A stretch of 64,000 nt of DNA, taken from positions 1,426,001 through 1,490,000 of the forward strand of contig CAVZVW010000009.1 of the NCBI GenBank assembly GCA_963778845.1, read 5' to 3'. Origin of the DNA: CAVZVW01 sp963778845 (GTDB lineage Bacteria; Actinomycetota; Actinomycetes; Actinomycetales; Kineosporiaceae). Positions 24,677-34,115 of the stretch are shown one piece after another (position 1 is the stretch's first letter; every line of letters starts with the position of its first letter). The translations under genes were made by a program, and so were the position numbers. The notes under the pieces are model-generated. The model saw nothing but the letters and a program-made list of their open reading frames with translations. It had not been told where the DNA came from and did not search any database.

Positions 24677-26284
24677 CTACTCCCACTCGATGGTGCCGGG
24701 GGGCTTGCTCGTCACGTCCAGCACCACGCGGTTGACCCCGTCCACCTCGTTGGTGATGCGCGTGGAGATCCGGGCGAGCAGGTCGAAGGGCAGGCGCGAC
24801 CAGTCGGCCGTCATCGCGTCCTCGCTCGACACCGGGCGCAGCACCACGGGGTGGCCGTACGTGCGCCCGTCGCCCTGCACCCCCACCGAGCGGATGTCGG
24901 CCAGCAGCACCACCGGGCACTGCCAGATGTCGCGGTCCAGGCCGGCAGCGGTGAGCTCCTCACGGGCGATGGCGTCGGCGACGCGCAGCGTCTCCAGGCG
25001 CGCGTGCGTCACCTCGCCGATGATCCGGATGGCGAGCCCCGGACCGGGGAAGGGCTGGCGGTGGACGATCTCGGCGGGCAGCCCGAGCTGCTCTCCGACG
25101 GCACGCACCTCGTCCTTGAACAGGGTCCGCAGCGGCTCGACGAGCTCGAACTGCAGGTCGTCGGGGAGACCGCCGACGTTGTGGTGGCTCTTGATGGTCG
25201 CCGCGTCGCTGCGCCCGGAGTGGACCGCACCTCCGGACTCGACGACGTCGGGGTAGAGCGTGCCCTGCACGAGGAACCTGACGTCGTCGCCCTCACCGCT
25301 CTCGGCCCGCACGTGCGCCTCCTCGACCACCTCGCGCGCGGCGTCCTCGAAGACGCGGATGAACTCCCGCCCGATGGTCTTGCGCTTCTCCTCGGGGTCG
25401 CTGCGACCGGCCAGCGCTGCGAGGAAGCGGGACTGCGCGTCCACCACCTTCAGCCGCACGCCGGTCGCGGCCACGAAGTCCCGCTCCACCTGCTCGGCCT
25501 CCCCCGCCCGCAGCAGGCCGTGGTCGACGAAGACGCAGGTGAGCCGGTCGCCGACGGCACGCTGCACGAGCGCGGCCGCCACGGCCGAGTCGACGCCCCC
25601 GGACAGCCCGCAGATCACGCGGGCATCGCCGACCTGGGCACGGATGCGGGCCACCTGCTCCTCGATCACGTTGCCGGTGGTCCAGTCGGGGGCGATCCCG
25701 GCGCCGCGGTGCAGGAAGTTCGCCAGGAGGGGTTGGCCGTGGCTGGAGTGGCGCACCTCGGGGTGCCACTGCAACCCGTAGAGGCGCCGCTCGCCGTCCT
25801 CGAACGCCGCGACCGGGGACCCGGCGGTCTGCGCGACCACGCGGAACCCTGCCGGCGCCTCGTGCACGGAGTCGCCGTGGCTCATCCACACCGACTGCCG
25901 CTCGGGCTGACCGTGCAGCAGCGTCGAGCCCTCCGGGCGCGCATGCACCGTGGTGCCGCCGTACTCGCGCAGCCCCGTCCGGGCCACGGTGCCGCCCAGG
26001 GCGCGCGCCATCGCCTGGAAGCCGTAGCAGATCCCCAGCACCGGGACGCCCGCCTCGAACAGCCGCGGGTCGACTTGCGGCGCGCCCTCGGCGTAGACGC
26101 TGCTGGGGCCGCCGGAGAGGATCACCGCCGCGGGGTCGCGGGCCAGCATCTGCTGCAGGGGCATCGCGTGGGGCACGATCTCGGAGTAGACCCGAGCCTC
26201 GCGTACCCGCCGCGCGATGAGCTGGGCGTACTGAGCGCCGAAGTCGACGACGAGGACCGGTCGGTGCGCCGAGGGTCCCTCCAC
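24677..26284 (-). CDS. guaA: GMP synthase (glutamine-hydrolysing)
   Basis: This enzyme converts XMP to GMP with glutamine and ATP. The N-terminal class I glutamine amidotransferase has the nucleophile elbow VLGICYGFQAMA and the His/Glu pair in LYGLQWHPEVRHSSHG. The ATP pyrophosphatase P-loop is ICGLSGGVDSAVAAAL, and the C-terminal dimerisation domain has HRQPFPGPGLAIRIIGEVT and ends PPGTIEWE. The 535-residue length is normal and the frame intact. The start is GTG. It follows SURF1 and DUF3817 genes with a 10-bp gap, so it can be read from their transcript. Confidence 0.97.
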   Translation of the reverse strand: MEGPSAHRPVLVVDFGAQYAQLIARRVREARVYSEIVPHAMPLQQMLARDPAAVILSGGPSSVYAEGAPQVDPRLFEAGVPVLGICYGFQAMARALGGTVARTGLREYGGTTVHARPEGSTLLHGQPERQSVWMSHGDSVHEAPAGFRVVAQTAGSPVAAFEDGERRLYGLQWHPEVRHSSHGQPLLANFLHRGAGIAPDWTTGNVIEEQVARIRAQVGDARVICGLSGGVDSAVAAALVQRAVGDRLTCVFVDHGLLRAGEAEQVERDFVAATGVRLKVVDAQSRFLAALAGRSDPEEKRKTIGREFIRVFEDAAREVVEEAHVRAESGEGDDVRFLVQGTLYPDVVESGGAVHSGRSDAATIKSHHNVGGLPDDLQFELVEPLRTLFKDEVRAVGEQLGLPAEIVHRQPFPGPGLAIRIIGEVTHARLETLRVADAIAREELTAAGLDRDIWQCPVVLLADIRSVGVQGDGRTYGHPVVLRPVSSEDAMTADWSRLPFDLLARISTRITNEVDGVNRVVLDVTSKPPGTIEWE

Positions 26285-26294
26285 CCGGGCGAGC

Positions 26295-26678
26295 CTACTG
26301 GCGGGTCGAGGCCGCGGGCGCGGCGGCAGCCGCGGCGATCATCGGCTGCACCTGGTGACGCACCCAGCGCTCGGCCACGAACGACATGAAGGGCACGGTG
26401 CCGGCCAGGACGACGAGTACGGTCCTGGCGACGGGGAGGCGCGTGCGGAACCACAGGTCGACCGTGACGATCACGTACGCCAGGTACAGGTACCCGTGGG
26501 TGACCGGGATCCACGTCTGCCCGCCCGGGAGCCACTGGCCCAGGCCCAGCGCCTGCCGGAAGGGGATCGCGTCGGCGCTGGACTGGCGCCACTGCACCAG
26601 CACGTGGGCGGTGAGCAGGAGGAGGAAGACACCGGTCGCGTAGGCGAGCACGCGGTAGCGGGTGAGGGCGGACTTCAC
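26295..26678 (-). CDS. DUF3817-family membrane protein
   Basis: This 127-residue protein has three hydrophobic helices (LAYATGVFLLLLTAHVLVQW, LYLAYVIVTVDLWF, VLVVLAGTVPFMSFVAE) and the WIPVTHGYLYLAYV motif typical of the DUF3817 family, often found next to SURF1 in actinobacteria. Its GTG start overlaps the SURF1 stop (GTGA), indicating coupled translation. Function is unknown; a link to cytochrome oxidase assembly is suggested only by the neighbour. Confidence 0.82.
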   Translation of the reverse strand: MKSALTRYRVLAYATGVFLLLLTAHVLVQWRQSSADAIPFRQALGLGQWLPGGQTWIPVTHGYLYLAYVIVTVDLWFRTRLPVARTVLVVLAGTVPFMSFVAERWVRHQVQPMIAAAAAAPAASTRQ

Positions 26679-27532
26679 GTGCGGGCTCCTCGGACGTCGG
26701 CTGCGGGGCTGGCCTCATCGTTGCCCATCGGCACCTCACCGGGTGCCGGCGGGTCCCCACCCGCCGCCTCGGGCGACGGCCCCGTCCGGCGCCCGAGGCG
26801 GTCGAGATGGTCGTCGCGGACCAGACGCCACCACAGGAACAACCCGAAGGCGGCGAAGACCCACCACTGCACCGCATACGAGAGGTTGCGCCACGCCAGG
26901 CCGGGACCGGGCAGCACCACCGGCACGGTGCCGAGCCCGGGTGAGCCCCGCGGGCTCTGCCCGGTCATCACCACGTACCCCGTCAGCAGAGGGTAGGGCC
27001 AGCGCTGGATGAGCTCGGTGAGGTCGACACGGTCGATCTGGCCGGCGGGCAGGCCGCTGGTCTGCCCGGGCGACCGGTCCACGGCGGGCTCGCCGGGCTG
27101 CAGGACCCCGGCGATCTGCACCCGTCCCGGCGGCGACGGGACGGCGGCCGGCGCCGGGGGTTCGGCCACCCAGCCGCGGACGACGGCGACCGCGGACCCG
27201 TCGTCGAGCAGCAGCGGCGTGAGCACCCAGTAGCCGGGGACGCCACCCACCGGACGCTGCGTGACCAGCACCTGGCGGGCGCCGTCCCAGCGGCCCTGCG
27301 CGACGACCGGCTGGTCTGCGTCGCCGTTGGTGAAGGGCTGACGGGCGCGCAGCACGTCCAGCAGCGGCCGGGGCGGGTGGGCCTGTCGCTGCCGCTGCGC
27401 CTGTGCGCTCTGCTCACGCGCGCGGGCGAGCTGCCACTGACCCAGGCGAGCCATGCCGACGGCGGCGAGCAGCACGACGGCCAGCAACGCCAACCATCGA
27501 GGCCTGCGCGCGGTCTGCCACACGCCGCCCAC
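26675..27532 (-). CDS. SURF1-family cytochrome oxidase assembly protein
   Basis: This 286-residue protein has the SURF1 layout: an N-terminal helix (WLALLAVVLLAAVGMARLGQ), an extracytoplasmic beta domain (VVAQGRWDGARQVLVTQRP, then VPGYWVLTPLLL and VVRGWV) and a C-terminal helix (VQWWVFAAFGLFLWWRLV). SURF1 proteins help insert haem a into aa3 oxidase. The start is GTG at 27532 or 27523. A Pro/Glu-rich tail follows the last helix. It leads a small operon with DUF3817 and guaA, and diverges from the ABC exporter genes. The frame stays open far upstream, antisense to the exporter, but that is not coding. Confidence 0.88.
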   Translation of the reverse strand: MGGVWQTARRPRWLALLAVVLLAAVGMARLGQWQLARAREQSAQAQRQRQAHPPRPLLDVLRARQPFTNGDADQPVVAQGRWDGARQVLVTQRPVGGVPGYWVLTPLLLDDGSAVAVVRGWVAEPPAPAAVPSPPGRVQIAGVLQPGEPAVDRSPGQTSGLPAGQIDRVDLTELIQRWPYPLLTGYVVMTGQSPRGSPGLGTVPVVLPGPGLAWRNLSYAVQWWVFAAFGLFLWWRLVRDDHLDRLGRRTGPSPEAAGGDPPAPGEVPMGNDEASPAADVRGART

Positions 27533-27646
27533 GGTAACGCGCGCGCGCCCAGCACCGTGCCAGGGTGCGTGGCGCCGGGGCTCCGGGGGCGGAGATGGCG
27601 AAACTCGGTCGCGCCACGCGGCGTCCGGTTCGTACGGTGGTGTCTC

Positions 27647-29392
27647 GTGGTCACCCTGCCCGCCCCCCACCCAGGAACCCCCGACCTTCGGTCGACGGGG
27701 CGCTTCCTGCTGTGGCTGGCTGCCCGGCAGTGGCCCACGCTGCTGGTGGGGATCTGTCTCGGGACGGTCTGGATGCTGAGCCAGGCGCTCACCCCCTGGG
27801 CGATCGGGCGCACCATCGACGAGGGCGTCGCGACGTCGGACCTGCACGCGCTGGCCGCCTGGTGCGCCGTGCTGCTCACGATCGGGGTGGTGCAGGCCGG
27901 CACTGGCGTCATGCGCCACCGGCTCGCGGTGGTCAACTGGCTGCAGGCGTCGATGCGCTGCCAGCAGCTCGTCGGCCACCACGTCGCCGCCGCCGGCACC
28001 GCGGTGGCGACCGTCAAGACGACGGGCGAGGTGGTGTCGACCGTGGCCAGCGACGCACCCCGGGTCGGCGACGCGTTCGACGTGAGCGCGCGGTTCGCCG
28101 GCGCCCTCGTGTCCTTCGGCGCAGTCGCTGTGCTCCTGCTGCGCCTGGACATCGGCCTCGGGCTTCTCGTGCTGCTCGGGGTGCCGCTGTTGACGGGCTC
28201 GCTGGCCATGGTCGTCAGGCCGCTGCAGACCCGACAGATCGCGCAGCGGGACGCCGAGGGAAAGCTCAACGCCCTCGGTGCGGACACGGTCGCGGGCCTG
28301 CGCGTCCTGCGCGGGATGGGCGGGGAGCGCCAGTTCCTGCGGCGCTACCGCGAGCGCAGCCAGCAGGTGCGCCGGGCGGGCCTGGCCGTCGCTGCCCCGC
28401 AGGCGACGCTGGATGCCGCGCAGGTGCTGCTGCCAGGGCTGTTCGTCGTCGGGCTCACCTGGCTCGGTGCCCGCGCTGCCCTCGCCGGCACGATCACCAC
28501 CGGCGAGCTCGTGACGCTGTACGGCTACGCGGCCTTCCTCGTGATGCCGCTGAGCACGGCCACGGAGGCGCTGAACAAGGCGGTCCGTGCCAGGGTGGCG
28601 GCCGGCCGGATCCTCGCGGTGCTCCGCGTGCAACCGGCCCACGCCGCGGAGAACGCACCTGCAGTACCGGCCCAGCGTCGCAGCCTGGGTGCCGTCATCG
28701 AGGATCCCGAGTCGGGCCTCGTGGTGCATGCCGGGCTGCTGACCGCGCTGGTGTCCCCGCTGCCGGAGGAGGCCGCCGCCGTCGCCGAGCGGCTGGCACG
28801 GCTGGACGACGACCGGCCGGGTGTGCAGGGGCCACGCGGCCCGACGCCGCTGCTGCACGGCGTGCCGGTCGACCGGCTGCCGGTCTCGCACCTGCGCCGT
28901 CAGGTGCTGGTCAGCGAGGCCGAGCCGCACCTGTTCACCGGCACGCTGCGTCACGAGGTGGACCCCGAGCAGGCACACACCGACGACGAGGTCCTCGCGG
29001 CCTTGCACGTCGCTGACGCGCACGACGTGCTCGACGCCTTGCCCGAGGGTCTGGACGCGGAGGTGACCGAGCGGGGTCGCTCGTTCTCCGGGGGTCAGCG
29101 CCAGCGCCTCAGCCTTGCCCGCGCGGTGCTGCGCGACCCGGACGTGCTGGTCCTGGTCGAGCCGACCTCGGCGGTCGACGCGCACACCGAGGCCCGCATC
29201 GCGCAGAGGCTACGGCCGGCCCGCACCGGCCGGACCACGCTGGTCACGACCGCCAGCCCGCTGCTGCTCGACCACGCGGACGTCGTCGTGCTGCTCGTCG
29301 ACGGTCGCGTCGTGGCCCAGGGCACCCACGCCACGCTGCTGCACACCGAGCCCGCCTACCGCGACACCGTCATCCGAGGGGAGGACACATGA
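27647..29392 (+). CDS. ABC exporter half-transporter with degenerate ATP site
   Basis: This 581-residue protein fuses a six-helix exporter domain (residues about 20-300) to a nucleotide-binding domain. The NBD has a good signature, SFSGGQRQRLSLARAV, but where Walker A should be it reads VSPLPEEAAAVAERLARL, so the P-loop Gly-Lys-Ser is gone, and the Walker B region is VLVLVEPTSAVD rather than a Leu-Leu-Asp-Glu type. It therefore cannot use its own P-loop but can offer its signature to the partner. It overlaps the partner gene by ATGA. The GTG at 27647 is the chosen start. Substrate unknown; multidrug or peptide export is usual for this class. Confidence 0.85.
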   Translation: MVTLPAPHPGTPDLRSTGRFLLWLAARQWPTLLVGICLGTVWMLSQALTPWAIGRTIDEGVATSDLHALAAWCAVLLTIGVVQAGTGVMRHRLAVVNWLQASMRCQQLVGHHVAAAGTAVATVKTTGEVVSTVASDAPRVGDAFDVSARFAGALVSFGAVAVLLLRLDIGLGLLVLLGVPLLTGSLAMVVRPLQTRQIAQRDAEGKLNALGADTVAGLRVLRGMGGERQFLRRYRERSQQVRRAGLAVAAPQATLDAAQVLLPGLFVVGLTWLGARAALAGTITTGELVTLYGYAAFLVMPLSTATEALNKAVRARVAAGRILAVLRVQPAHAAENAPAVPAQRRSLGAVIEDPESGLVVHAGLLTALVSPLPEEAAAVAERLARLDDDRPGVQGPRGPTPLLHGVPVDRLPVSHLRRQVLVSEAEPHLFTGTLRHEVDPEQAHTDDEVLAALHVADAHDVLDALPEGLDAEVTERGRSFSGGQRQRLSLARAVLRDPDVLVLVEPTSAVDAHTEARIAQRLRPARTGRTTLVTTASPLLLDHADVVVLLVDGRVVAQGTHATLLHTEPAYRDTVIRGEDT

Positions 29393-31218
29393 GCGCGCCA
29401 TCGGCCGCGGCGTCCCCGGCGCCGAGCGGCCCAGGGCTGGACGGCCCGCGGCCGGCCGGCTCGGCGCTGCCCGTCGCCGATGCCACGCAGACCCGCGCAG
29501 CGGCAGGAGCCCTGCTGCGCAGGCACTCGCGCACCCTGAGCGTCGTCCTCGCCCTGCACGCGGTCGCGGCCCTGGCCGGTCTGGCGGGGCCCGCCGTGCT
29601 GGGTCGGCTGGTGGACGCCGTTCTCCAAGGGACCACGGTCGCCACCGTCGACCACCTCGTCGAGGTCCTCGCAGTGGCGCTGCTCGCGCAGGTCGGCCTC
29701 ACCTGGTTCGCGCGGCGGGGCTCGTTCGTCCTGGCCGAGAGGGTGTTCGCCGACCTGCGGGAAGGGTTCCTCGAGTCGGTGACCGGGCTGCCCCTGTCGA
29801 CGGTCGAGCGGGCCGGCACCGGCGACCTCGTCTCGCGCACGACGAACGACATCCAGACGATCAGCTACTCGGTTCGCTTCGCGGTACCGCGCATCCTGGT
29901 CGCCGCGGTCACCGCGGTGCTGACCGTGGTGGCGATCGTGCTGGTGGGGCCGAGGCTCGCGCCGGCTCTGCTCGTGTCGGTCCCGCTGCTGTGGGGCGGC
30001 GCCCGCTGGTACCTGCACCGCGCGCGCCCGGGGTACCTGCGAGAGATGGCGGCCTACTCCCAGCTCAACGGCACCGTCAGCGAGACGCTGGACGGCGCCC
30101 GGACGGTCTCCGCGCTCGGGCTCGCAGCCCGTCGGCAGGCGCGCGTCGACGAGGACCTCACCCAGGCCTGGGCGGCGGAGCGCTACACCCGCTTCCTGCG
30201 CACCGTGTGGTTCCCCGTCACCGAGTTCGCCTACGTGCTGCCCGTCGTGGGCGTGCTGGCCTGGGGTGGCTGGCTGGTCTCGCAAGGACAGGCGAGTGTC
30301 GGGGCGGTGACGGCCGCCACGATGTACGCCTACCAGCTGATCGAGCCCCTGGACGAGGTGCTCTCCTGGCTGGACGAGCTGCAGCTCGGCTCGGCCTCGC
30401 TGGCTCGCATCGTCGGGGTCTCGCTCGTGCCCGACGACCGGGTGGTCGGCGACGCCGCACCCGCGGACGACGTCCTGCGCACCCGCGACCTGCGCTACGC
30501 CTACCGCAGCGGTCACGACGTGCTCCACGGGATCGACCTGAGTCTCGTCCCCGGTGAGCGGCTGGCGATCGTCGGCCCCAGTGGTGCGGGCAAGTCCACG
30601 CTGGGGCGGCTGCTGGCCGGCATCCACCCGCCGCGCCACGGCAGTGCGACGGTGGGCGGGGTCCCGCTCGTCGAGCTGCCTCTGGACGACCTGCGCGGGC
30701 ACGTGGCCCTGGTGACCCAGGAGCAGCACGTGTTCGTCGGCACGCTCGCCGACAACCTCCGGCTCGCCTGCGCGGACGCCGACGACGACGCCCTGATGCG
30801 CGCCCTGGGGGCGGTCGACGCCGAGGCCTGGGTGCTCGCCCTGCCCGACGGGCTCGCCACCGAGGTCGGGTCGGGCGGCACGTCGCTGACCCCCGCGCAG
30901 GCCCAGCAGGTGGCGCTGGCCCGGCTGGTGCTCGCGGACCCGCACACCCTCGTGCTCGACGAGGCGACGTCCCTGCTCGACCCGCGCGCCGCGCGCCACC
31001 TCGAACGCTCCCTGTCCGCGGTGCTCGCCGGCCGGACGGTCGTGGCGGTGGCGCACCGGCTGCACACCGCGCACGACGCCGACCGGGTGGCCGTGGTCGA
31101 GGCGGGGCGGATCAGCGAGATCGGCTCCCACCACGAGCTGGTGGCGCAGGACGGGTCCTACGCGGCCCTGTGGCGATCGTGGCGCGACGAGCGCAGGCCC
31201 GACCCCGCGGTCCCCTGA
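29389..31218 (+). CDS. ABC exporter half-transporter, ATP-competent partner
   Basis: This 609-residue half-transporter has a membrane domain (residues about 55-335) and an NBD with intact Walker A (IVGPSGAGKSTLGRLLAG) and Walker B (LVLDEATSLLD) plus H-loop VVAVAHRLHTA. Its signature motif is degraded to LTPAQAQQVALARLVL instead of LSGGQ. Together with the preceding gene this makes one complete composite ATP site and one dead site. The first 50 residues are Ala/Pro/Gly-rich and cytoplasmic. A single pair of genes with no regulator nearby; substrate unknown. Confidence 0.88.
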   Translation: MSAPSAAASPAPSGPGLDGPRPAGSALPVADATQTRAAAGALLRRHSRTLSVVLALHAVAALAGLAGPAVLGRLVDAVLQGTTVATVDHLVEVLAVALLAQVGLTWFARRGSFVLAERVFADLREGFLESVTGLPLSTVERAGTGDLVSRTTNDIQTISYSVRFAVPRILVAAVTAVLTVVAIVLVGPRLAPALLVSVPLLWGGARWYLHRARPGYLREMAAYSQLNGTVSETLDGARTVSALGLAARRQARVDEDLTQAWAAERYTRFLRTVWFPVTEFAYVLPVVGVLAWGGWLVSQGQASVGAVTAATMYAYQLIEPLDEVLSWLDELQLGSASLARIVGVSLVPDDRVVGDAAPADDVLRTRDLRYAYRSGHDVLHGIDLSLVPGERLAIVGPSGAGKSTLGRLLAGIHPPRHGSATVGGVPLVELPLDDLRGHVALVTQEQHVFVGTLADNLRLACADADDDALMRALGAVDAEAWVLALPDGLATEVGSGGTSLTPAQAQQVALARLVLADPHTLVLDEATSLLDPRAARHLERSLSAVLAGRTVVAVAHRLHTAHDADRVAVVEAGRISEIGSHHELVAQDGSYAALWRSWRDERRPDPAVP

Positions 31219-31305
31219 GGGTTTCGTCGACGTTGTCGTGACCGAACCGCGACACAGGGGCCGAGCCACTCGAGGGACACAGCGGTTCAGCCTCCTCGAC
31301 GCCGG

Positions 31306-32280
31306 TCAGTGCCGCGCGAGGGCCGCGAAGTCGACCCCGGTGAGCTCGATACTTCGCTGCCACAACCACGCGGCGTCCTGCGGGTCCATCGCGCTGGAGG
31401 TCATCCCCACCCGTCGTGGGTGCCCCCGCTGCTCCGCGAAGCCTCCCGGCCCGAAGTACTCACCCGTCCGGGCCTGGCGGTCTCCACACGCGCGAAGGCT
31501 GGGCCAGGCGCCGTGCTCGGCGGACTGCGCGAAGAGCCGGTTCCCCACGCTTGCCAGCCGCTGCGAGACCGTGTTCCCTGCCATCTGCGGCCCCACCTGC
31601 TGGAGGTTGGTCGCGGCGTAGCCGGGGTGCGCCGCCAGGCTCGCCACCCGCGCCCCGGAGTCGTCGGCCCGGCGCTGCAGCTCGCGCATGAAGAGCAGGT
31701 TGGCCAGCTTGGACTGCCCGTACGCCCGCCAGGGCGAGTAGGACGTCTCGAGCATGAGGTCGTCGCGATGCAGCCGGCCCATCCGGTGCACCGCGCTGGA
31801 CACGGTGACGACGCGCGCCGGCCCTGCGGCGACCGTCGCCTCGCCCGGGCCGCCGGCGGCGGCGAGCAGCGCCGGCATCACCAGCCCGGTCAACGCGAAG
31901 TGGCCGAGATGGTTCGTCCCCAGCTGCAGCTCGAAGCCGTCTGCGGTGCGCCGGCGCGGGGTGGCCATCACTCCTGCGTTGTTGACCAGCAGCCCCAGCG
32001 GGCCGGCCTCGGTGACCTGGCTCGCAAGGCGTCGCACCGACGCCAGGTCGGCCAGGTCCAGCGTGGCGACCTCGACGGAGGCCTCCGGCACCTGCGCCCG
32101 CAGCCGGCGCGCGGCGTCCTCCCCCTTGGCGGGGGTCCGGCAGGCCATCACCACGTGGGCACCGTGGCGGGCCAGCTCGAGGCTGGTCCAGTATCCCAGG
32201 CCCGAGTTGGCACCGGTGACGACAGCGCGCACGCCGGCGAGGTTCGGCAGGTCGGTGGGGGTCCAGCGGTCCTCGGTCAC
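31306..32280 (-). CDS. Short-chain dehydrogenase/reductase
   Basis: This 324-residue classical-type SDR uses NAD(P)(H) to oxidise or reduce an alcohol/ketone. It has the coenzyme motif VVTGANSGLGYWTS, NNAGVMATP, catalytic Ser in VVTVSSAVHRMG and YGQSKLANLLF for the Tyr/Lys pair. The insert and long C-terminus match the retinol-dehydrogenase-like/WWOX-type actinobacterial SDRs. I chose GTG 32280 because GAGG lies eight bases upstream; the frame is also open to GTG 32316. It follows the GMC oxidoreductase gene by 10 bp, so it is probably in the same transcript. Confidence 0.86.
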   Translation of the reverse strand: MTEDRWTPTDLPNLAGVRAVVTGANSGLGYWTSLELARHGAHVVMACRTPAKGEDAARRLRAQVPEASVEVATLDLADLASVRRLASQVTEAGPLGLLVNNAGVMATPRRRTADGFELQLGTNHLGHFALTGLVMPALLAAAGGPGEATVAAGPARVVTVSSAVHRMGRLHRDDLMLETSYSPWRAYGQSKLANLLFMRELQRRADDSGARVASLAAHPGYAATNLQQVGPQMAGNTVSQRLASVGNRLFAQSAEHGAWPSLRACGDRQARTGEYFGPGGFAEQRGHPRRVGMTSSAMDPQDAAWLWQRSIELTGVDFAALARH

Positions 32281-32290
32281 GGCCCCATCC

Positions 32291-34102
32291 TCACCCGGCG
32301 TCCGCCGCGCTCGCACCCCGAGGTGCCAGCCGCAGGGCCGCGGGAGCGCCCTCGGGAACCGCGGCGCGACGCGGCGGCGCTGCGCTCAACCGGCGGTAGG
32401 CCTGCGTCTGCGCCGGCCTCGGGTCGGGGTCGCCTCGGTTGGGCCACAGCGCGAAGGCGCGCTCGGCCTGGGCCGTGATCGTCAGTGCCGGGTTGACACC
32501 GAGGTTGGCGCTGACGGCCGCCCCGTCGACCACGTGCAGCCCGGGATAGCCGAAGACACGCAGGTAGGCGTCGACCACGCCGTCACGCGCGCTCGTGCCG
32601 ACGGGGCAGCCGCCGATGAAGTGGGCAGTCATCGGGATGTCGACCAGGTCCCCGACCGTCCCTCCGGGCTCGAAGGACGTCCCGGTGCGCTCGGCGAGGT
32701 GGACGGCGAGCCGGCGCACGGCCTCGTGTCCCGCGGGGATCCAGCGCGGGTTCGGCGCGCCGGGCCCTGGCGACGACGTGAGGCGCCGCCCCGGCAGCGG
32801 CAGCGGCCCCAGGCGGCGGCGGCGAAGGGACACCTCGACGGAGTTGTCCACGGACTGCATCACGAGCCCGATCACCGACCGCTGCGACCAGCGCCGGACG
32901 GAGAACGACCGCAGGAACGCCCCCAGGTCCGCGACGACGACCCCGGGCAGGCGGCGCAGCCGGCCGGCCGTCCCGCCCGGTCCGCCGTCCACGAGGACGG
33001 AGCCGAGCAGCCCCATCGCGTTCGACCCGGGGCCGTAGCGCACGTTCTCGACGTGGGTGTCGGCGTCGGGGTGGAACGACGACGTGATGGCCACTCCGCG
33101 GGTCAAGGGGTCACCGGCAGGGACACGTCGGGCCGTCGCCCCGACCAGAGCCTCGGAGTTCGTGCGGGTGCGCCGGCCAAGGCACGAGGAGAGGCGGGGC
33201 AGGCGCCCGTCGGCCCGCAGCCGGTGCAGCAGCGACTGGGTGCCCCAGGTGCCGGCGGCGAGGACCACCTGGCCGGCGATGACCGTCCGGCGGTGGGCAG
33301 TGCCGCGCCGCGCACCCGAGCGCGTCGTCGTCACAACCCACCGCGTCGCGGGGTCGGCGGGGTCGATCGGGGCGACGTCGACGACGGTGCGCATCGGCTC
33401 CACGCGCACCCCGAGGCCCTCGGCCAGCGCGAGGTAGTTCTTCACGAGCGTGTTCTTGGCCCCGACCCGGCACCCGGTCATGCAGCCACCGCACTCGGTG
33501 CACCCGGTGCGCGACGGGCCGACACCGCCGAAGTACGGGTCCTCGACCGTGCTGCCCGGCTCGCGCCGGCCGTCGCGGCCGAAGAAGACCCCGACGGGCG
33601 TGGCCCGGAACGTGTGCTCGACCCCGAGCGCCCGAGCGGTGTCCCGCATGGCCTCCTCGACCACGCCGTGGCACGGGTTGGTGACCACGCCGAGCATCCG
33701 CGACGCCTGGTCGTAGTAGGGCGCGAGCTCGGCCTGCCAGTCGGTGATCGAGGCCCACTGCGGGTCGGCGAAGAAGGCCCGCGGCGGGATGTACAGGGTG
33801 TTCGCGTAGACGAGGGAGCCGCCGCCGACGCCGGCTCCCGCGAGGATCACCAGGTCGTCCAGGCGGTGGATGCGCTGGATCCCGAAGCAGCCCAGCCGTG
33901 GCGCCCACAGCCAGCGCCGCAGGTCCCACGACGTGCGCGCGAAGTCCTCGTCGCGGAAGCGCCGGCCGGCCTCGTACACCAGGACGTCGTAGCCCTTCTC
34001 GGCCAGGCGCAGCGCCGCCACGGAGCCGCCGAACCCGGAACCGATGACGACGACGTCGACGTCGGGCCCCCCGGCACCGCTCGGGGCTTCTCGGCCCGTC
34101 AC
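32291..34102 (-). CDS. GMC-family FAD oxidoreductase (cholesterol-oxidase-like)
   Basis: This about 603-residue flavoprotein has the FAD motif VDVVVIGSGFGGSVAALRLA near its N terminus, GAGVGGGSLVYANTLYIPP, and the C-terminal PMTAHFIGGCPVGTS and VDGAAVSANLGVNPALTITA, all typical of the cholesterol-oxidase branch. A Cys-rich segment, GCTECGGCMTGCRVGAKNTL, resembles a cluster-binding motif found in this bacterial subfamily. No signal peptide is seen. The GTG at 34102 starts 13 bp after the aldehyde dehydrogenase stop. With its SDR and ALDH neighbours it suggests oxidation of an alcohol to an acid; the substrate is unknown. Confidence 0.85.
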   Translation of the reverse strand: MTGREAPSGAGGPDVDVVVIGSGFGGSVAALRLAEKGYDVLVYEAGRRFRDEDFARTSWDLRRWLWAPRLGCFGIQRIHRLDDLVILAGAGVGGGSLVYANTLYIPPRAFFADPQWASITDWQAELAPYYDQASRMLGVVTNPCHGVVEEAMRDTARALGVEHTFRATPVGVFFGRDGRREPGSTVEDPYFGGVGPSRTGCTECGGCMTGCRVGAKNTLVKNYLALAEGLGVRVEPMRTVVDVAPIDPADPATRWVVTTTRSGARRGTAHRRTVIAGQVVLAAGTWGTQSLLHRLRADGRLPRLSSCLGRRTRTNSEALVGATARRVPAGDPLTRGVAITSSFHPDADTHVENVRYGPGSNAMGLLGSVLVDGGPGGTAGRLRRLPGVVVADLGAFLRSFSVRRWSQRSVIGLVMQSVDNSVEVSLRRRRLGPLPLPGRRLTSSPGPGAPNPRWIPAGHEAVRRLAVHLAERTGTSFEPGGTVGDLVDIPMTAHFIGGCPVGTSARDGVVDAYLRVFGYPGLHVVDGAAVSANLGVNPALTITAQAERAFALWPNRGDPDPRPAQTQAYRRLSAAPPRRAAVPEGAPAALRLAPRGASAADAG

Positions 34103-34115
34103 GGCTCGGTGCTCA

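Noticed and set aside
24677..26389. A long plus-strand frame opposite guaA (about 600 codons)
   Set aside because: The minus strand encodes full-length GMP synthase with all motifs.
26675..29185. A minus-strand open frame of 836 codons antisense to the ABC exporter gene
   Set aside because: Only its last 286 codons (SURF1) resemble a protein. The rest is Arg/His/Gln-rich shadow coding opposite a real exporter gene, a common effect of extreme GC content.
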